Source: Bacteroidales bacterium
GTDB lineage: Bacteria; Bacteroidota; Bacteroidia; Bacteroidales; P3
Direction: 5' to 3'
Length of the DNA: 57,067 bases
NCBI GenBank assembly: GCA_017559135.1
Contig: JAFYSZ010000012.1
Span: forward strand, 1-57,067
Both the position numbers and the translations under genes were made by a program. Position 1 is the first letter of the stretch; each line of letters starts with the position of its first letter. This document shows positions 46,713 through 54,331 of this stretch, in pieces. The notes under the pieces were generated by a model, which saw only the letters and a list, made by a program, of their open reading frames with translations, was not told the origin of the DNA and made no database searches.

Positions 46713-47381
46713 ATGAAAATAGTTTTGGATTTTTTGAATCAATTAGCCGAAAACAACAATAAAGAATGGTTTGACGCAAATAAATCTTTCTATAAAGAGG
46801 TTAAGCAAACTTTTGAAGCCTTTACTGAAAATTTAATCGTCAATATTGGAGAGTTTGACCCAACAATAAGAAATCTTACAGTGAAAGACTGCACTTATAG
46901 AATATATCGCGACCTTAGATTCTCAAAAGACAAAACTCCATACAAGACTCATATCGGTGCATACATTTGTCCGAATGGTAAAAAGTCAGGATTAGGCGGT
47001 TATTATTTTCATTTAGAATCCAATTCAAAGCAATATCTTTCTTCTCATTTGCTTGCAACAGGTGCGGTGTGCCTTCCAAATAATATTATCAACAGCATAA
47101 GAGAAGATGTCTTTACTTTGCCAAAAGAGTTTGAGAATTGCATCAGTCTTGCAAAGGGTTGGGAAATAGATCAGGCAAATAAAATGAAAACAATGCCAAA
47201 ACAATTTCCAAAAGAAGCCGTAAATGCAGAGTATTTAAAGCTTAAAGACTTTATTTTACAGAAAAAAATAGATGATTCTTACGTTCTTTCTTCTAATCTC
47301 TTAGAAAAAGTAACTGAGGAGTTTGAAAAAACAATGAAGTTCAAAGAATTTATCAACCGAGCAATCACTGCTCTTGATTAA
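46713..47381 (+). CDS. DUF2461 family protein
   Basis: 222 residues. Matches DUF2461 (TIGR02453): FLNQLAENNNKEWFDANKSFYKEV at the start, RIYRDLRFSKDKTPYKTHIGAYI and GGYYFHLESNSKQYLSSH. Cytoplasmic, function unknown. Convergent with the ABC permease gene, whose stop overlaps by 4 bp. Confidence 0.9.
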   Translation: MKIVLDFLNQLAENNNKEWFDANKSFYKEVKQTFEAFTENLIVNIGEFDPTIRNLTVKDCTYRIYRDLRFSKDKTPYKTHIGAYICPNGKKSGLGGYYFHLESNSKQYLSSHLLATGAVCLPNNIINSIREDVFTLPKEFENCISLAKGWEIDQANKMKTMPKQFPKEAVNAEYLKLKDFILQKKIDDSYVLSSNLLEKVTEEFEKTMKFKEFINRAITALD

Positions 47382-48721
47382 TTCTTATATCGTAACCATT
47401 TCCAAAGTTCTGAATAAGTTATTTTCTTACCATACATCAATATTCCTGTGCGATAGATTTTTGCAGCAATGTAAATGCTACCTGCAATAAACAAAATCAT
47501 CAATCCGCACGAAAGAATAATTTCCCAAGTTGCAACTCCAAACGGTATTCTCACCATCATAGCAACGGGAGCAGTGAAAGGAATTATAGAAAGCCAAAAT
47601 GCGATAGAACTTGTCGGGTTGTCGCTCAATATAGGTAAACAAATAATTGCTAAAATCAGAGGAATAGTTATAGGAAGAGTGAATTGACTTCCGTCTGTAT
47701 CTATATCAATAAGCGATCCTATTGCTCCGAACAAAGAAGCATATAATAAAAATCCCATAATGAAATAAAACACAAACATACCTACCATTAAAGGAATGTT
47801 TATTGCAAAAAGTCCTCTTACAAGTTCAGAAGCCTCAGGTGTTTCGGTTGCATTGATTTGATCAACCGTTATAATTCTTTGATCAATATTAATTGTTTGT
47901 TCTTGTTGTATAGTAAATATTTCGGGAGCCGCAGTTTGTGCAAAAGTAATTATACCAAAAATAATTACAATCCATAATGCAATTTGGGTAAGGCTTACAA
48001 GAGCAATAGCAATTATCTTTCCAAATAACAATTCTATTGGTTTTACACTTGAAACTAATACTTCTACAACTCTATTCATTTTTTCGTCCGATACACTCTT
48101 CATAATTTGAGCACCAAACAAAAATACAAAGAAATAAATCAAGAATCCAGCAATCATACCAAGCAATGTCTTGATTTCATTGAAAGATTCCTCGCCCGAA
48201 AAAATATTCTTAGTATAAAAATCTATTGTAGGATTATTCACCCAAGCAATTTCTTTTTCATTCATTCCATAATCCAATCTAAGAATGCTGTTTTTTAAGA
48301 TATTTGTTAGTTGATTCTTGATTTCTTCTTGTGCACTTCCCGGAATATCTTCCTCGCCATAATACATAAAACCTTTGATAGGAGGGGTGTCATTTGTCTT
48401 TACGATTTCCAAAACTCCATCAACGCTACCTTCTTTCAAAATAGATTGGGCAGTTTCTATGTCGTCAAAATACTCAAACTTAATTTTATCGGAGTTTTTA
48501 AATTGATTCCTAAACAAATAAACGCTATCGTTTTCACTAATACTAAGAGTTTGATCAACAACCATTATATTTAATCTATCTTCTTCAATATTAGAAAGAA
48601 AAAATGGTGTAAAAATTAGCAAACTCATTAAAATAGGTCCGAGAATAGTCATCACAAGAAATGATTTCTTGCTAACTCGTGTAAGATATTCTCTTTTTAT
48701 TATGATTTTTATCTTATTCAT
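47378..48721 (-). CDS. ABC-2 type transporter permease, NatB-like
   Basis: 447 residues. TM helix 1 at about 20-42 (SFLVMTILGPILMSLLIFTPFF), a large extracytoplasmic domain (43-180), then five TM helices from about 190 to 430, including FFVFLFGAQIMKSVSDEKMNRVVEVLVSSVKP, the ABC-2 EMNR-VEVL signature. It forms an exporter with the ATPase encoded just upstream (8-bp overlap). The NatAB family exports Na+ or other small compounds in Gram-positives; the substrate here is unknown. Confidence 0.88.
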   Translation of the reverse strand: MNKIKIIIKREYLTRVSKKSFLVMTILGPILMSLLIFTPFFLSNIEEDRLNIMVVDQTLSISENDSVYLFRNQFKNSDKIKFEYFDDIETAQSILKEGSVDGVLEIVKTNDTPPIKGFMYYGEEDIPGSAQEEIKNQLTNILKNSILRLDYGMNEKEIAWVNNPTIDFYTKNIFSGEESFNEIKTLLGMIAGFLIYFFVFLFGAQIMKSVSDEKMNRVVEVLVSSVKPIELLFGKIIAIALVSLTQIALWIVIIFGIITFAQTAAPEIFTIQQEQTINIDQRIITVDQINATETPEASELVRGLFAINIPLMVGMFVFYFIMGFLLYASLFGAIGSLIDIDTDGSQFTLPITIPLILAIICLPILSDNPTSSIAFWLSIIPFTAPVAMMVRIPFGVATWEIILSCGLMILFIAGSIYIAAKIYRTGILMYGKKITYSELWKWLRYKN

Positions 48722-49625
48722 TATTCTTAATTGTTTCTATAAAGATATTATTCATTGAAGGTAATATCTCTCTGTATGAAAGAATATTGGTTTGTTTTAA
48801 AATATTTGAAAGCAATTCTGCATTTCTACCTTGTGGAATAGAGAGGGTTAATACTAATTTGCCTTTATTAATAATAGAATTAGTGATTTGACAACCTTCA
48901 ATAATTAAAGGATTTATATTTTCTTGATAAGGAATAGTGATTTCAAAGAGATTTTGTTTGAATTTTTCTTTAATCTCATACACATTTCCCTCTAAAATTT
49001 TTTTAGACTTGTTAATAAGAGCAATAGAGTCGCAAATCTCTTCTACACTCTCCATATTGTGTGTAGAAAATATGATTGTGGCTCCTTTTTCTCTTAAATT
49101 TAAAATCTCGTTCTTTAATAAATTGGCATTTAACGGGTCAAAACCACTGAAAGGTTCGTCAAAAATCAAAAGTTTCGGTTCGTGAAGAATGGTTGTTATG
49201 AATTGTATTTTTTGAGCCATTCCTTTTGATAATTCTTCTATTCGTTTGTTCCACCAATCGCCTATTTCAAAGCGTTCAAACCAATATTCCAATCTTTTTT
49301 TAGCCTCTTTTTTGCTTAAACCCTTCAATTCTGCAAGATAAATAGCTTGTTCTCCAACCTTCATTTTCTTGTATAAACCTCTTTCTTCTGGCAAATATCC
49401 TATGTTTTTTATGTCTTCTCGCTTCAATTTATTGCCAAAAAACAAGATTTCACCCTCATCTGGGGCGGTAATTTGATTTATCATTCTTATAAGGGTGGTT
49501 TTTCCTGCTCCGTTAGGGCCTAATAAACCAAAAATCTCGCCTTCTTTTATGCTTATCGAGACTTTATCTAATACTTTATGGGAAGAATATGATTTACTAA
49601 CCTCTTTGGTTTCTAAGATATTCAT
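48714..49625 (-). CDS. ABC transporter ATP-binding protein, NatA-like
   Basis: 303 residues. Walker A GPNGAGKTT, Q-loop region, signature LSKGMAQKIQ, Walker B LLIFDEPFSGFD and the H-loop STHNMES are all present. A C-terminal 80-residue extension (QNLFEITIPYQENIN onward) is common in ABC-2 exporters. Partner of the downstream permease. Its start lies 11 bp after a 21-bp repeat tract, so the repeats occupy its 5' leader. Confidence 0.93.
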   Translation of the reverse strand: MNILETKEVSKSYSSHKVLDKVSISIKEGEIFGLLGPNGAGKTTLIRMINQITAPDEGEILFFGNKLKREDIKNIGYLPEERGLYKKMKVGEQAIYLAELKGLSKKEAKKRLEYWFERFEIGDWWNKRIEELSKGMAQKIQFITTILHEPKLLIFDEPFSGFDPLNANLLKNEILNLREKGATIIFSTHNMESVEEICDSIALINKSKKILEGNVYEIKEKFKQNLFEITIPYQENINPLIIEGCQITNSIINKGKLVLTLSIPQGRNAELLSNILKQTNILSYREILPSMNNIFIETIKNNE

Positions 49626-49635
49626 TTGCTAAAAT

Positions 49636-49712
49636 ATTTCTTTGTTTTAGAAAATTATTTCTTTGTTTTAAAAAAATATTTCTTTGTTTTATTTTTTTAT
49701 TTCTTTGAAATA
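49636..49712 (-). repeat. 21-bp intergenic tandem repeat, about 3.6 copies
   Basis: Units at 49636-49656, 49657-49677 and 49678-49698 plus a partial one from 49699. On the minus strand each reads AAAACAAAGAAAT preceded or followed by A/T-variable bases. The tract fills the space between the FISUMP stop (49723) and the ABC ATPase start (49625). Same unit as at 39539 in reverse orientation, and again downstream of a stop codon in the sense direction. Confidence 0.85.
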
Positions 49713-49722
49713 ATTTTCTCTT

Positions 49723-50451
49723 TTAGTCTTTTACACATCTTACACTTCTGCCGAAAGCTCTAAATCCGTAAGTTGTTATGTTTGGAATAAGATCATCTCT
49801 ATTGAAATCAATGCAAGAAGAAGTCCCTGTCGCAATTGTGTTTGTTGCCCAATAGTATCCTCTTGTGCCTATGTGAATAAAATGACCTGTATAGGCATTT
49901 CTCAATCCTGCTGCGGGAAGTAATAATTGTCCATCTGCAATACTTAGATAGTAATAGCCATCTTCTGTGATTTTTACTTCAAATCCTAAACTCAAAAGCG
50001 ATCTCCACTCTTCTGCGGTAGGCACTCTGTAACCACAAGGGCAAGGATTTGTAAGTCCATCTTCGGTTTGCCAAAGTTCATCATCGGAATTTATCATCCA
50101 ATCATTAGATTTTTTTTCATCAACAATGAATTTGCCGTGTTCTACGTTGAAATTGTTTGCTAAAACCAAGGTTGTATCAGAATTTCTCTTTTCGTGTCCG
50201 TCTGTTGCACGACCCCATTGATACAAATCACCCCAAGAATCTGTTGAGTTAATGTCTGAGGATAATGCTCCAAGGTTTCTATCTAAAAATATGAGTTCAC
50301 CAACCGATGTTTTGATAGGAGCAAGTTCGTAATATGTGAATTTGCCTTCTTCTGTTACGATAGGTTTTGAAAATTGTGAATCATAATTTTGTGCAAATAT
50401 GAAGTTGAAGCACAACAAACATAGTGTTAAAAACGTTATTGATTTAGTCAT
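49723..50451 (-). CDS. Secreted protein with a Fibrobacter succinogenes major paralogous (FISUMP) domain
   Basis: 242 residues. Signal peptide (TKSITFLTLCLLCFNFIFAQ). The rest fits the FISUMP domain: WMTKNL-like FLDRNLGA, GDLYQWGRATDGHE, the hallmark NPCPCGYRVPTAEEW near residue 135, YYWATNT and a final GRSVRCVKD. Four Cys are available for disulfides. Surface or periplasmic protein of unknown function. Diverges from the HKCT-repeat gene across a 124-bp region. A TATTTTTG -7 box on the minus strand lies at 50487-50494. Confidence 0.85.
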   Translation of the reverse strand: MTKSITFLTLCLLCFNFIFAQNYDSQFSKPIVTEEGKFTYYELAPIKTSVGELIFLDRNLGALSSDINSTDSWGDLYQWGRATDGHEKRNSDTTLVLANNFNVEHGKFIVDEKKSNDWMINSDDELWQTEDGLTNPCPCGYRVPTAEEWRSLLSLGFEVKITEDGYYYLSIADGQLLLPAAGLRNAYTGHFIHIGTRGYYWATNTIATGTSSCIDFNRDDLIPNITTYGFRAFGRSVRCVKD

Positions 50452-50514
50452 TTTTCTTTTTCTTTATAAAGGTTAAAAAAACATTGCAAAAATATGCTTT
50501 TTTTTAGAGAAAAA

Positions 50515-50543
50515 TGTAATAATTTTGAAATTTAATTGTCTAA
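50515..50543 (+). promoter_or_regulatory. Candidate ECF-type promoter of the HKCT-repeat gene
   Basis: TGTAAT at 50515-50520 and GTCTAA at 50538-50543 are 17 bp apart, the layout of ECF sigma promoters (AAC-like -35, GTC-like -10). No TTTG-N19-TAnnTTTG promoter is visible for this gene. Recognition by the ECF factor encoded two genes downstream is inference. Confidence 0.35.
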
Positions 50544-50563
50544 ACTATATAAAAACAAAAAAT

Positions 50564-50569
50564 AGGAGG
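50564..50569 (+). promoter_or_regulatory. Strong Shine-Dalgarno AGGAGG before the HKCT-repeat gene
   Basis: AGGAGG lies 6 nt before ATG 50576. Most genes here have only A-rich leaders, as is usual for Bacteroidota, so this site stands out and suggests high or differently controlled translation. Confidence 0.7.
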
Positions 50570-50575
50570 TAAAAA

Positions 50576-50911
50576 ATGAAAAAATTAATGTTATTAGTAG
50601 CTGCATTAGCATTTACAGCAGTTACAGTTGCACAAGAACCTGTTAAGAAAGTAGAAAAGAAAGCAAAAGTGGAAAAAACTCACAAATGCACAGGTGATTG
50701 CAAAAGTCATGATAAAGATCACAAATGCACAAGTGAACACAAACACGATGCAAATCACAAATGTACAGGTAATCACAAGAAAGAGGGAAAAGTAAAAGAA
50801 GGAAAACAACTTAAAGCAGAACACAAATGCACAAATAATCACAAGAAAGATGCTAATCACAAATGCACAGGAACTTGTGATCATCACAAAAAAGCAGAAG
50901 TAAAGAAATAA
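50576..50911 (+). CDS. Small secreted Cys/His/Lys-rich protein with five HKCT repeats, probable metal binder
   Basis: 111 residues. Signal peptide MKKLMLLVAALAFTAVTVAQ, a Lys/Glu/Val linker, then five HKCT motifs at 36, 49, 61, 83 and 95, with the forms HKCTGDC, HKCTSEH, HKCTGNH, HKCTNNH and HKCTGTC. The mature part has 7 Cys and 12 His and almost no hydrophobic residues, so it is probably unfolded until it binds metal, like a periplasmic metallothionein or metal sponge. I recognise no named family. The following genes encode an ECF sigma factor, a small TM protein and a heavy-metal-sensor-like protein, which supports a metal role. The metal is not predictable. Confidence 0.75.
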   Translation: MKKLMLLVAALAFTAVTVAQEPVKKVEKKAKVEKTHKCTGDCKSHDKDHKCTSEHKHDANHKCTGNHKKEGKVKEGKQLKAEHKCTNNHKKDANHKCTGTCDHHKKAEVKK

Positions 50912-50926
50912 TAAAATTCTGTAAAT

Positions 50927-50961
50927 AAGCAAAGGCAAGTCTAAGGCTTGCTTTTGCTTTT
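50927..50961 (+). terminator. Hairpin between the HKCT gene and the sigma gene, possible leaky terminator
   Basis: A 13-bp stem with one G-T pair (50927-50939 with 50947-50959), a 7-nt loop and only a short T-run. It ends 7 nt before the sigma start codon. It could end most HKCT transcripts or mask the sigma ribosome-binding region. Confidence 0.6.
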
Positions 50962-50966
50962 GTGTT

Positions 50967-51521
50967 ATGAGTGAAGAACAACTTATTTCGCAAATAATTA
51001 AAGGTGATAGTCTTGCTTTTGAGGCTCTGTTTAAAGAGTATCAACTCAAAATCTTAAATCTTTGTTATGCAATGTTGCATAATAGACAAGAGGCTGAGGA
51101 TATGACACAAGAGGTCTTTTTGGAAGTCTATCGAAGTATTGATAAATTTCAAAATAAGTGTAAGTTATCTACTTGGATTTATAGAATAGCAATCAATAAA
51201 AGCCTAAATCAAGTCAAAAGAAATAAGATTAGACGTTTTTTTTCAATGGATAACGATTCGGTTTTGAAGGTTGATAGTTTTGAACAATCGGATTGGGGTC
51301 TTAAAGAAAAGCAATATAATAACTATCTTCATCAGGCTATTGAAAAACTACCTAAAAAACAAAAACAAGCATTCATTCTTTTCTCCTATGATGAGCTCCC
51401 ACAAAAGGAAATAGCAGAGATAATGAATTGTTCTCTCTCTTCGGTAGAAGTCCTTGTGTTTAGAGCAAGAAAAACAATTAAGAGTTATATGGAAACGATA
51501 GACAAAGAAATTTTTAAATAA
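50967..51521 (+). CDS. ECF-type RNA polymerase sigma factor
   Basis: 184 residues. Region 2 (about 20-90) has FEALFKEYQLKILNLCYAML and the core-binding/-10 segment EDMTQEVFLEVYRSIDKF. Region 4 (about 120-170) has LPKKQKQAFILFSYDELPQKEIAEIMNCSLSSVEVLVFRARKTIK, an HTH. There is no region 3, so it is group IV. Directly followed by a 96-residue one-TM protein and a metal-sensor-like protein, as in cnrH-type operons. Probably activates this operon on metal or envelope stress. Confidence 0.93.
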   Translation: MSEEQLISQIIKGDSLAFEALFKEYQLKILNLCYAMLHNRQEAEDMTQEVFLEVYRSIDKFQNKCKLSTWIYRIAINKSLNQVKRNKIRRFFSMDNDSVLKVDSFEQSDWGLKEKQYNNYLHQAIEKLPKKQKQAFILFSYDELPQKEIAEIMNCSLSSVEVLVFRARKTIKSYMETIDKEIFK

Positions 51522-51530
51522 AGAAAGATT

Positions 51531-51821
51531 ATGAAAATTGAAAAATTGATAGAAAAAGATAAACAAAAACAAATAAATCCTTTTGCTTTCACTCGTTTAG
51601 AAGCGAGATTAAAGGAGGAAACTAAAATAAAAAAATCAGTTTTGGAATATAGCCTGCAATTAATTGGTCTTTTGTTAGTCTTTGCGTTTTCTATTAATAT
51701 TTTTTCTCAAATAAGTTTGAATGAAGAATCTGTAATAAAACAAACTTCGTTTGAACAATTTGCAGAGGAGAATTATTTTGATATTTTATTAAACTATTAT
51801 CCTACAATTCTTTTTGAATAA
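51531..51821 (+). CDS. Small one-TM protein, probable anti-sigma factor
   Basis: 96 residues: a charged cytoplasmic N-terminus (1-38, with the segment NPFAFTRLEARLKEE), one TM helix (about 40-60) and a short 36-residue periplasmic tail. It lacks a zinc anti-sigma motif. Size, topology and position directly after the sigma gene (9 bp) and before the sensor resemble CnrY-type anti-sigma factors. The assignment is contextual; the NPF(x)xTRLEA(R/K)L segment also recurs in small Bacteroidota membrane proteins next to sigma factors. Confidence 0.6.
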   Translation: MKIEKLIEKDKQKQINPFAFTRLEARLKEETKIKKSVLEYSLQLIGLLLVFAFSINIFSQISLNEESVIKQTSFEQFAEENYFDILLNYYPTILFE

Positions 51822-51824
51822 ATT

Positions 51825-52316
51825 ATGAATAAGAAAGTTTTGATAATTGAAATAGTTATTCTTGTTGTTTTGACAACAATAAATTTCTTTTTGTTCTTTA
51901 ATAAAAATCAAGAAAAACAATGTAATACAGATAATTGTGTGAATGCTGAATGTTATCTTTCGCATGAAATTTCTTTAAATGAAGAACAAAAACTGCAATA
52001 TGAAAAGATAAAAGCAAAATATCAACAACAAGCAATTTTGATTGCTGATAGTTTGCACATAAGTCAAGAATATCTTATGCGTAATCTTATGAATGAAAAT
52101 CAAGATACTCTGAAAATAAAAGAAATTGAAAGTGTTATCTCTCGTTGTCAAGCAGAATTATTGCATATTTCGGTAAATCAATACAATGATATTAAGTCTA
52201 TTTTAACTCCTTCGCAAATTCCTGCCTTAGATAAGTTGTTTTCAAGAATTTTTATTTGTCGTCCTACTTGTAATCACCGAAAAGAGGACGCGGGAACTCA
52301 CCCTCATATCAATTAA
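51825..52316 (+). CDS. Periplasmic heavy-metal-resistance/sensor protein, CnrX/ZraP-like
   Basis: 163 residues. N-terminal TM anchor (5-27), a Cys-rich stretch (C33, C38, C43), then YLSHEISLNEEQKLQYEKIKAK, the start of a four-helix hairpin typical of CnrX, ZraP, CpxP and the heavy-metal-resistance family, with helices to about residue 140. The C-terminus adds CRPTCNHRKEDAGTHPHIN, another Cys/His cluster. It probably senses or buffers metal in the periplasm and controls the anti-sigma protein. Starts 3 bp after the anti-sigma candidate. Its stop overlaps the convergent gene by 4 bp. Confidence 0.78.
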   Translation: MNKKVLIIEIVILVVLTTINFFLFFNKNQEKQCNTDNCVNAECYLSHEISLNEEQKLQYEKIKAKYQQQAILIADSLHISQEYLMRNLMNENQDTLKIKEIESVISRCQAELLHISVNQYNDIKSILTPSQIPALDKLFSRIFICRPTCNHRKEDAGTHPHIN

Positions 52317-53488
52317 TGAAGTTTTTTTATCAAGAAAGAAGGTTCTAAATTCATTATAACTCCAACTGAGAAAGAGAAAAAGCCATCTCTTTCAACTCTT
52401 TCGCTATATCCTTCATTTATTATGTTGCCTGTGATTTTGTTTTGCTTCCATAATTGACAATAAAATGTTGCATTGCATTTTTTAGAGATATGATAGTCAT
52501 AATCAATCTTTGCATAGAATTGATTGGCTCTGTCAAAAACTAAACCAGGAGTGTTGTTTGAGAAATTACAAAAGTGCTGACTGCCAAGAATTGATACAAA
52601 TCCTTCGCTGTCATAGTAAGCAAGTTTTAGATTTACTTTCTTGAATTTAGTACCTATGTAATAAAATTGAGCAAAACCATCTTTAAACGGCATAATATTG
52701 CCTGTAAGTTGTTTGTATTTTAAATAATCTCCCCCGAAATAAAGGAATAGATTTTTGTTAAAGGCTATATCACTTTTTAATCCAAAGGAAAGATTTACCC
52801 AAGAGTGAACTTTTACATCTGTGTGATTGTTTTCTCCGCCTAAGTGTTGCACAATTGCGTTGATAGGTAGGGTTAATGCAAATTTTTCCTTAGATATGAT
52901 TTTTGTTTTCGTTGCAAGCCCTAAACAAAAAGTTTCGTTGTGATCGTCATTGTTGAAGATAAATGTCTGCCAATTTAGCCATAAATCTCCTTTAAAGCGT
53001 TTTGTGTTTACTTTTAATTGCAATCCCATTTCAGGATCACCACTAAATGTGTTTTCTATATTATATAAAGGCTCAGATAATGAATGACAATTTCTGTAAT
53101 CAATATTACCAAAACTAAAACTAACACTTCTGCTTATGTGCCATACTGCCCTGAAAAAAGGTAGGGCATGTACTCCGTTTTGATATTGGCTCGCTCGCCA
53201 AGAAGGTAGATTGCTATAAACAATATTAGGATATTTATTTGCACCCCAATAATGTAAAAGACTAATTCCTCCTTCTATAAAAATATTCTCATTTAAATTA
53301 TAAGAAAGGGTAGGAGTGAAACGAAAACCTGGTAGTGTGTAGCCTGAAACTCTCACACCTTTGTATTCGTTGTTTACAAAGAAATTGTAATTATAAATAT
53401 TAAATCTTAATTCGTTTGGAGATAATTGTCCGAAACTAACCTTGCTTATTAGAAGAACTATCGCAAGAAAAAAAAATCTTCTTTTCAT
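52313..53488 (-). CDS. Predicted outer-membrane beta-barrel protein
   Basis: 391 residues. Signal peptide MKRRFFFLAIVLLISKVSFG, then an almost all-beta protein with alternating aromatic/polar strands (NIFIEGGISLLHYWG, VSFSFGNIDYRNC, KGDLWLNWQTFIFNND, FLYFGGDYLKYK, FSFSVGVIMNLEPSF), consistent with a barrel of about 14-16 strands. No SusC/SusD or TonB-box motif. Convergent to the metal-sensor gene and 2 bp downstream of the Lys-rich secreted protein gene, probably one transcript with it. Function unknown. Confidence 0.7.
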   Translation of the reverse strand: MKRRFFFLAIVLLISKVSFGQLSPNELRFNIYNYNFFVNNEYKGVRVSGYTLPGFRFTPTLSYNLNENIFIEGGISLLHYWGANKYPNIVYSNLPSWRASQYQNGVHALPFFRAVWHISRSVSFSFGNIDYRNCHSLSEPLYNIENTFSGDPEMGLQLKVNTKRFKGDLWLNWQTFIFNNDDHNETFCLGLATKTKIISKEKFALTLPINAIVQHLGGENNHTDVKVHSWVNLSFGLKSDIAFNKNLFLYFGGDYLKYKQLTGNIMPFKDGFAQFYYIGTKFKKVNLKLAYYDSEGFVSILGSQHFCNFSNNTPGLVFDRANQFYAKIDYDYHISKKCNATFYCQLWKQNKITGNIINEGYSERVERDGFFSFSVGVIMNLEPSFLIKKLH

Positions 53489-53490
53489 TG

Positions 53491-54246
53491 TTAGTTAGAT
53501 GAGGCAGTTACTTTTTTCTTCTTCTTTTTGAAAACTTTAAACACTTTCTTGAAAAAACTTTCTTTGTTTTTCTTTTCTACTTTCTTTTCCTTTTTAGCTT
53601 CTTTTTTTGCTTTTTCCTCAGCTTTCTTTGCTTCGGCTTTTGCTTTTTCAGTTTCCGCTTCTTGTTTCATCGCTTCTGATTCATACCAATCTGTTGCAGT
53701 GAAATCATCTGCCAAAATAACTATATTAGGTTCGGTTAAAGGTTTTTCAATCTCTATTGATTTTAAAATTTCTTTCATTAAAGCATTTGCTTCTGGATTA
53801 TCCTCGCTGTAAAACTCTATTGTGTAAGTATATCCTTCATCAACCAATCCGTAAATTCCTCCAATAGAAGCCTCAGTTAAGTGAGTATTTGTAAAAGATA
53901 ATAATTTTGCTTTCTTGTTGTTGAACTTTACTTCTTTAACTTGATCAATCAACATATATTTAAAGCCTTCTTTTTCACTTCTCTTTGATGCAATAGAGGT
54001 AATTCTTGTAACAGGTTCAATAACTCTCTTTGTGCAATTGATTTCAATGAACTTTATGCCATTTTCTTCTTTTGCTCTAACTCCAAAATCGCCTAATTTT
54101 TTTCCAGTCTTTGAAGCAATCCAACCATTTGGAATACCAAAAGTCACGTTTTCTTCTGTTATCTTATTCAACTCCGTCTTTTGAGCATTAATTTCAAGTG
54201 TGCAAAACATCAAAAGACATAAAAAAACAATCAAATTCTTATTCAT
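53491..54246 (-). CDS. Secreted protein with a Lys/Glu/Ala-rich charged C-terminal helix
   Basis: 251 residues. Signal peptide (LIVFLCLLMFCTLEINAQ), a small alpha/beta domain (22-180; FGIPNGWIASKTG resembles PsbP/MOG1-type folds), then a long charged helix from about 190 (EAETEKAKAEAKKAEEKAKK) ending in FFKKVFKVFKKKKKK. The terminus is very basic and amphipathic and might bind LPS, peptidoglycan or nucleic acid. A minus-strand TATTTTTG (54274-54281) is a probable -7 box. Co-transcribed with the barrel gene. Confidence 0.65.
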   Translation of the reverse strand: MNKNLIVFLCLLMFCTLEINAQKTELNKITEENVTFGIPNGWIASKTGKKLGDFGVRAKEENGIKFIEINCTKRVIEPVTRITSIASKRSEKEGFKYMLIDQVKEVKFNNKKAKLLSFTNTHLTEASIGGIYGLVDEGYTYTIEFYSEDNPEANALMKEILKSIEIEKPLTEPNIVILADDFTATDWYESEAMKQEAETEKAKAEAKKAEEKAKKEAKKEKKVEKKNKESFFKKVFKVFKKKKKKVTASSN

Positions 54247-54331
54247 AATTCTATTAAATTAGCTTTTAAAGTGCAAAAATAATGAAAATATTTGTAATTT
54301 TGCCATTTGAAACAATTAAAATACTAAAATA

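Noticed and set aside
49636..49712. CRISPR array
   Set aside because: The 21-bp units are contiguous, with no spacers and no cas genes; they are tandem repeats.
50606..50938. 110-codon open frame on the minus strand opposite the HKCT gene
   Set aside because: Its Phe/Val/Cys-rich product is simply the complement of the Lys/His repeats, with no signal peptide or promoter. The plus strand has a strong Shine-Dalgarno and a signal peptide.
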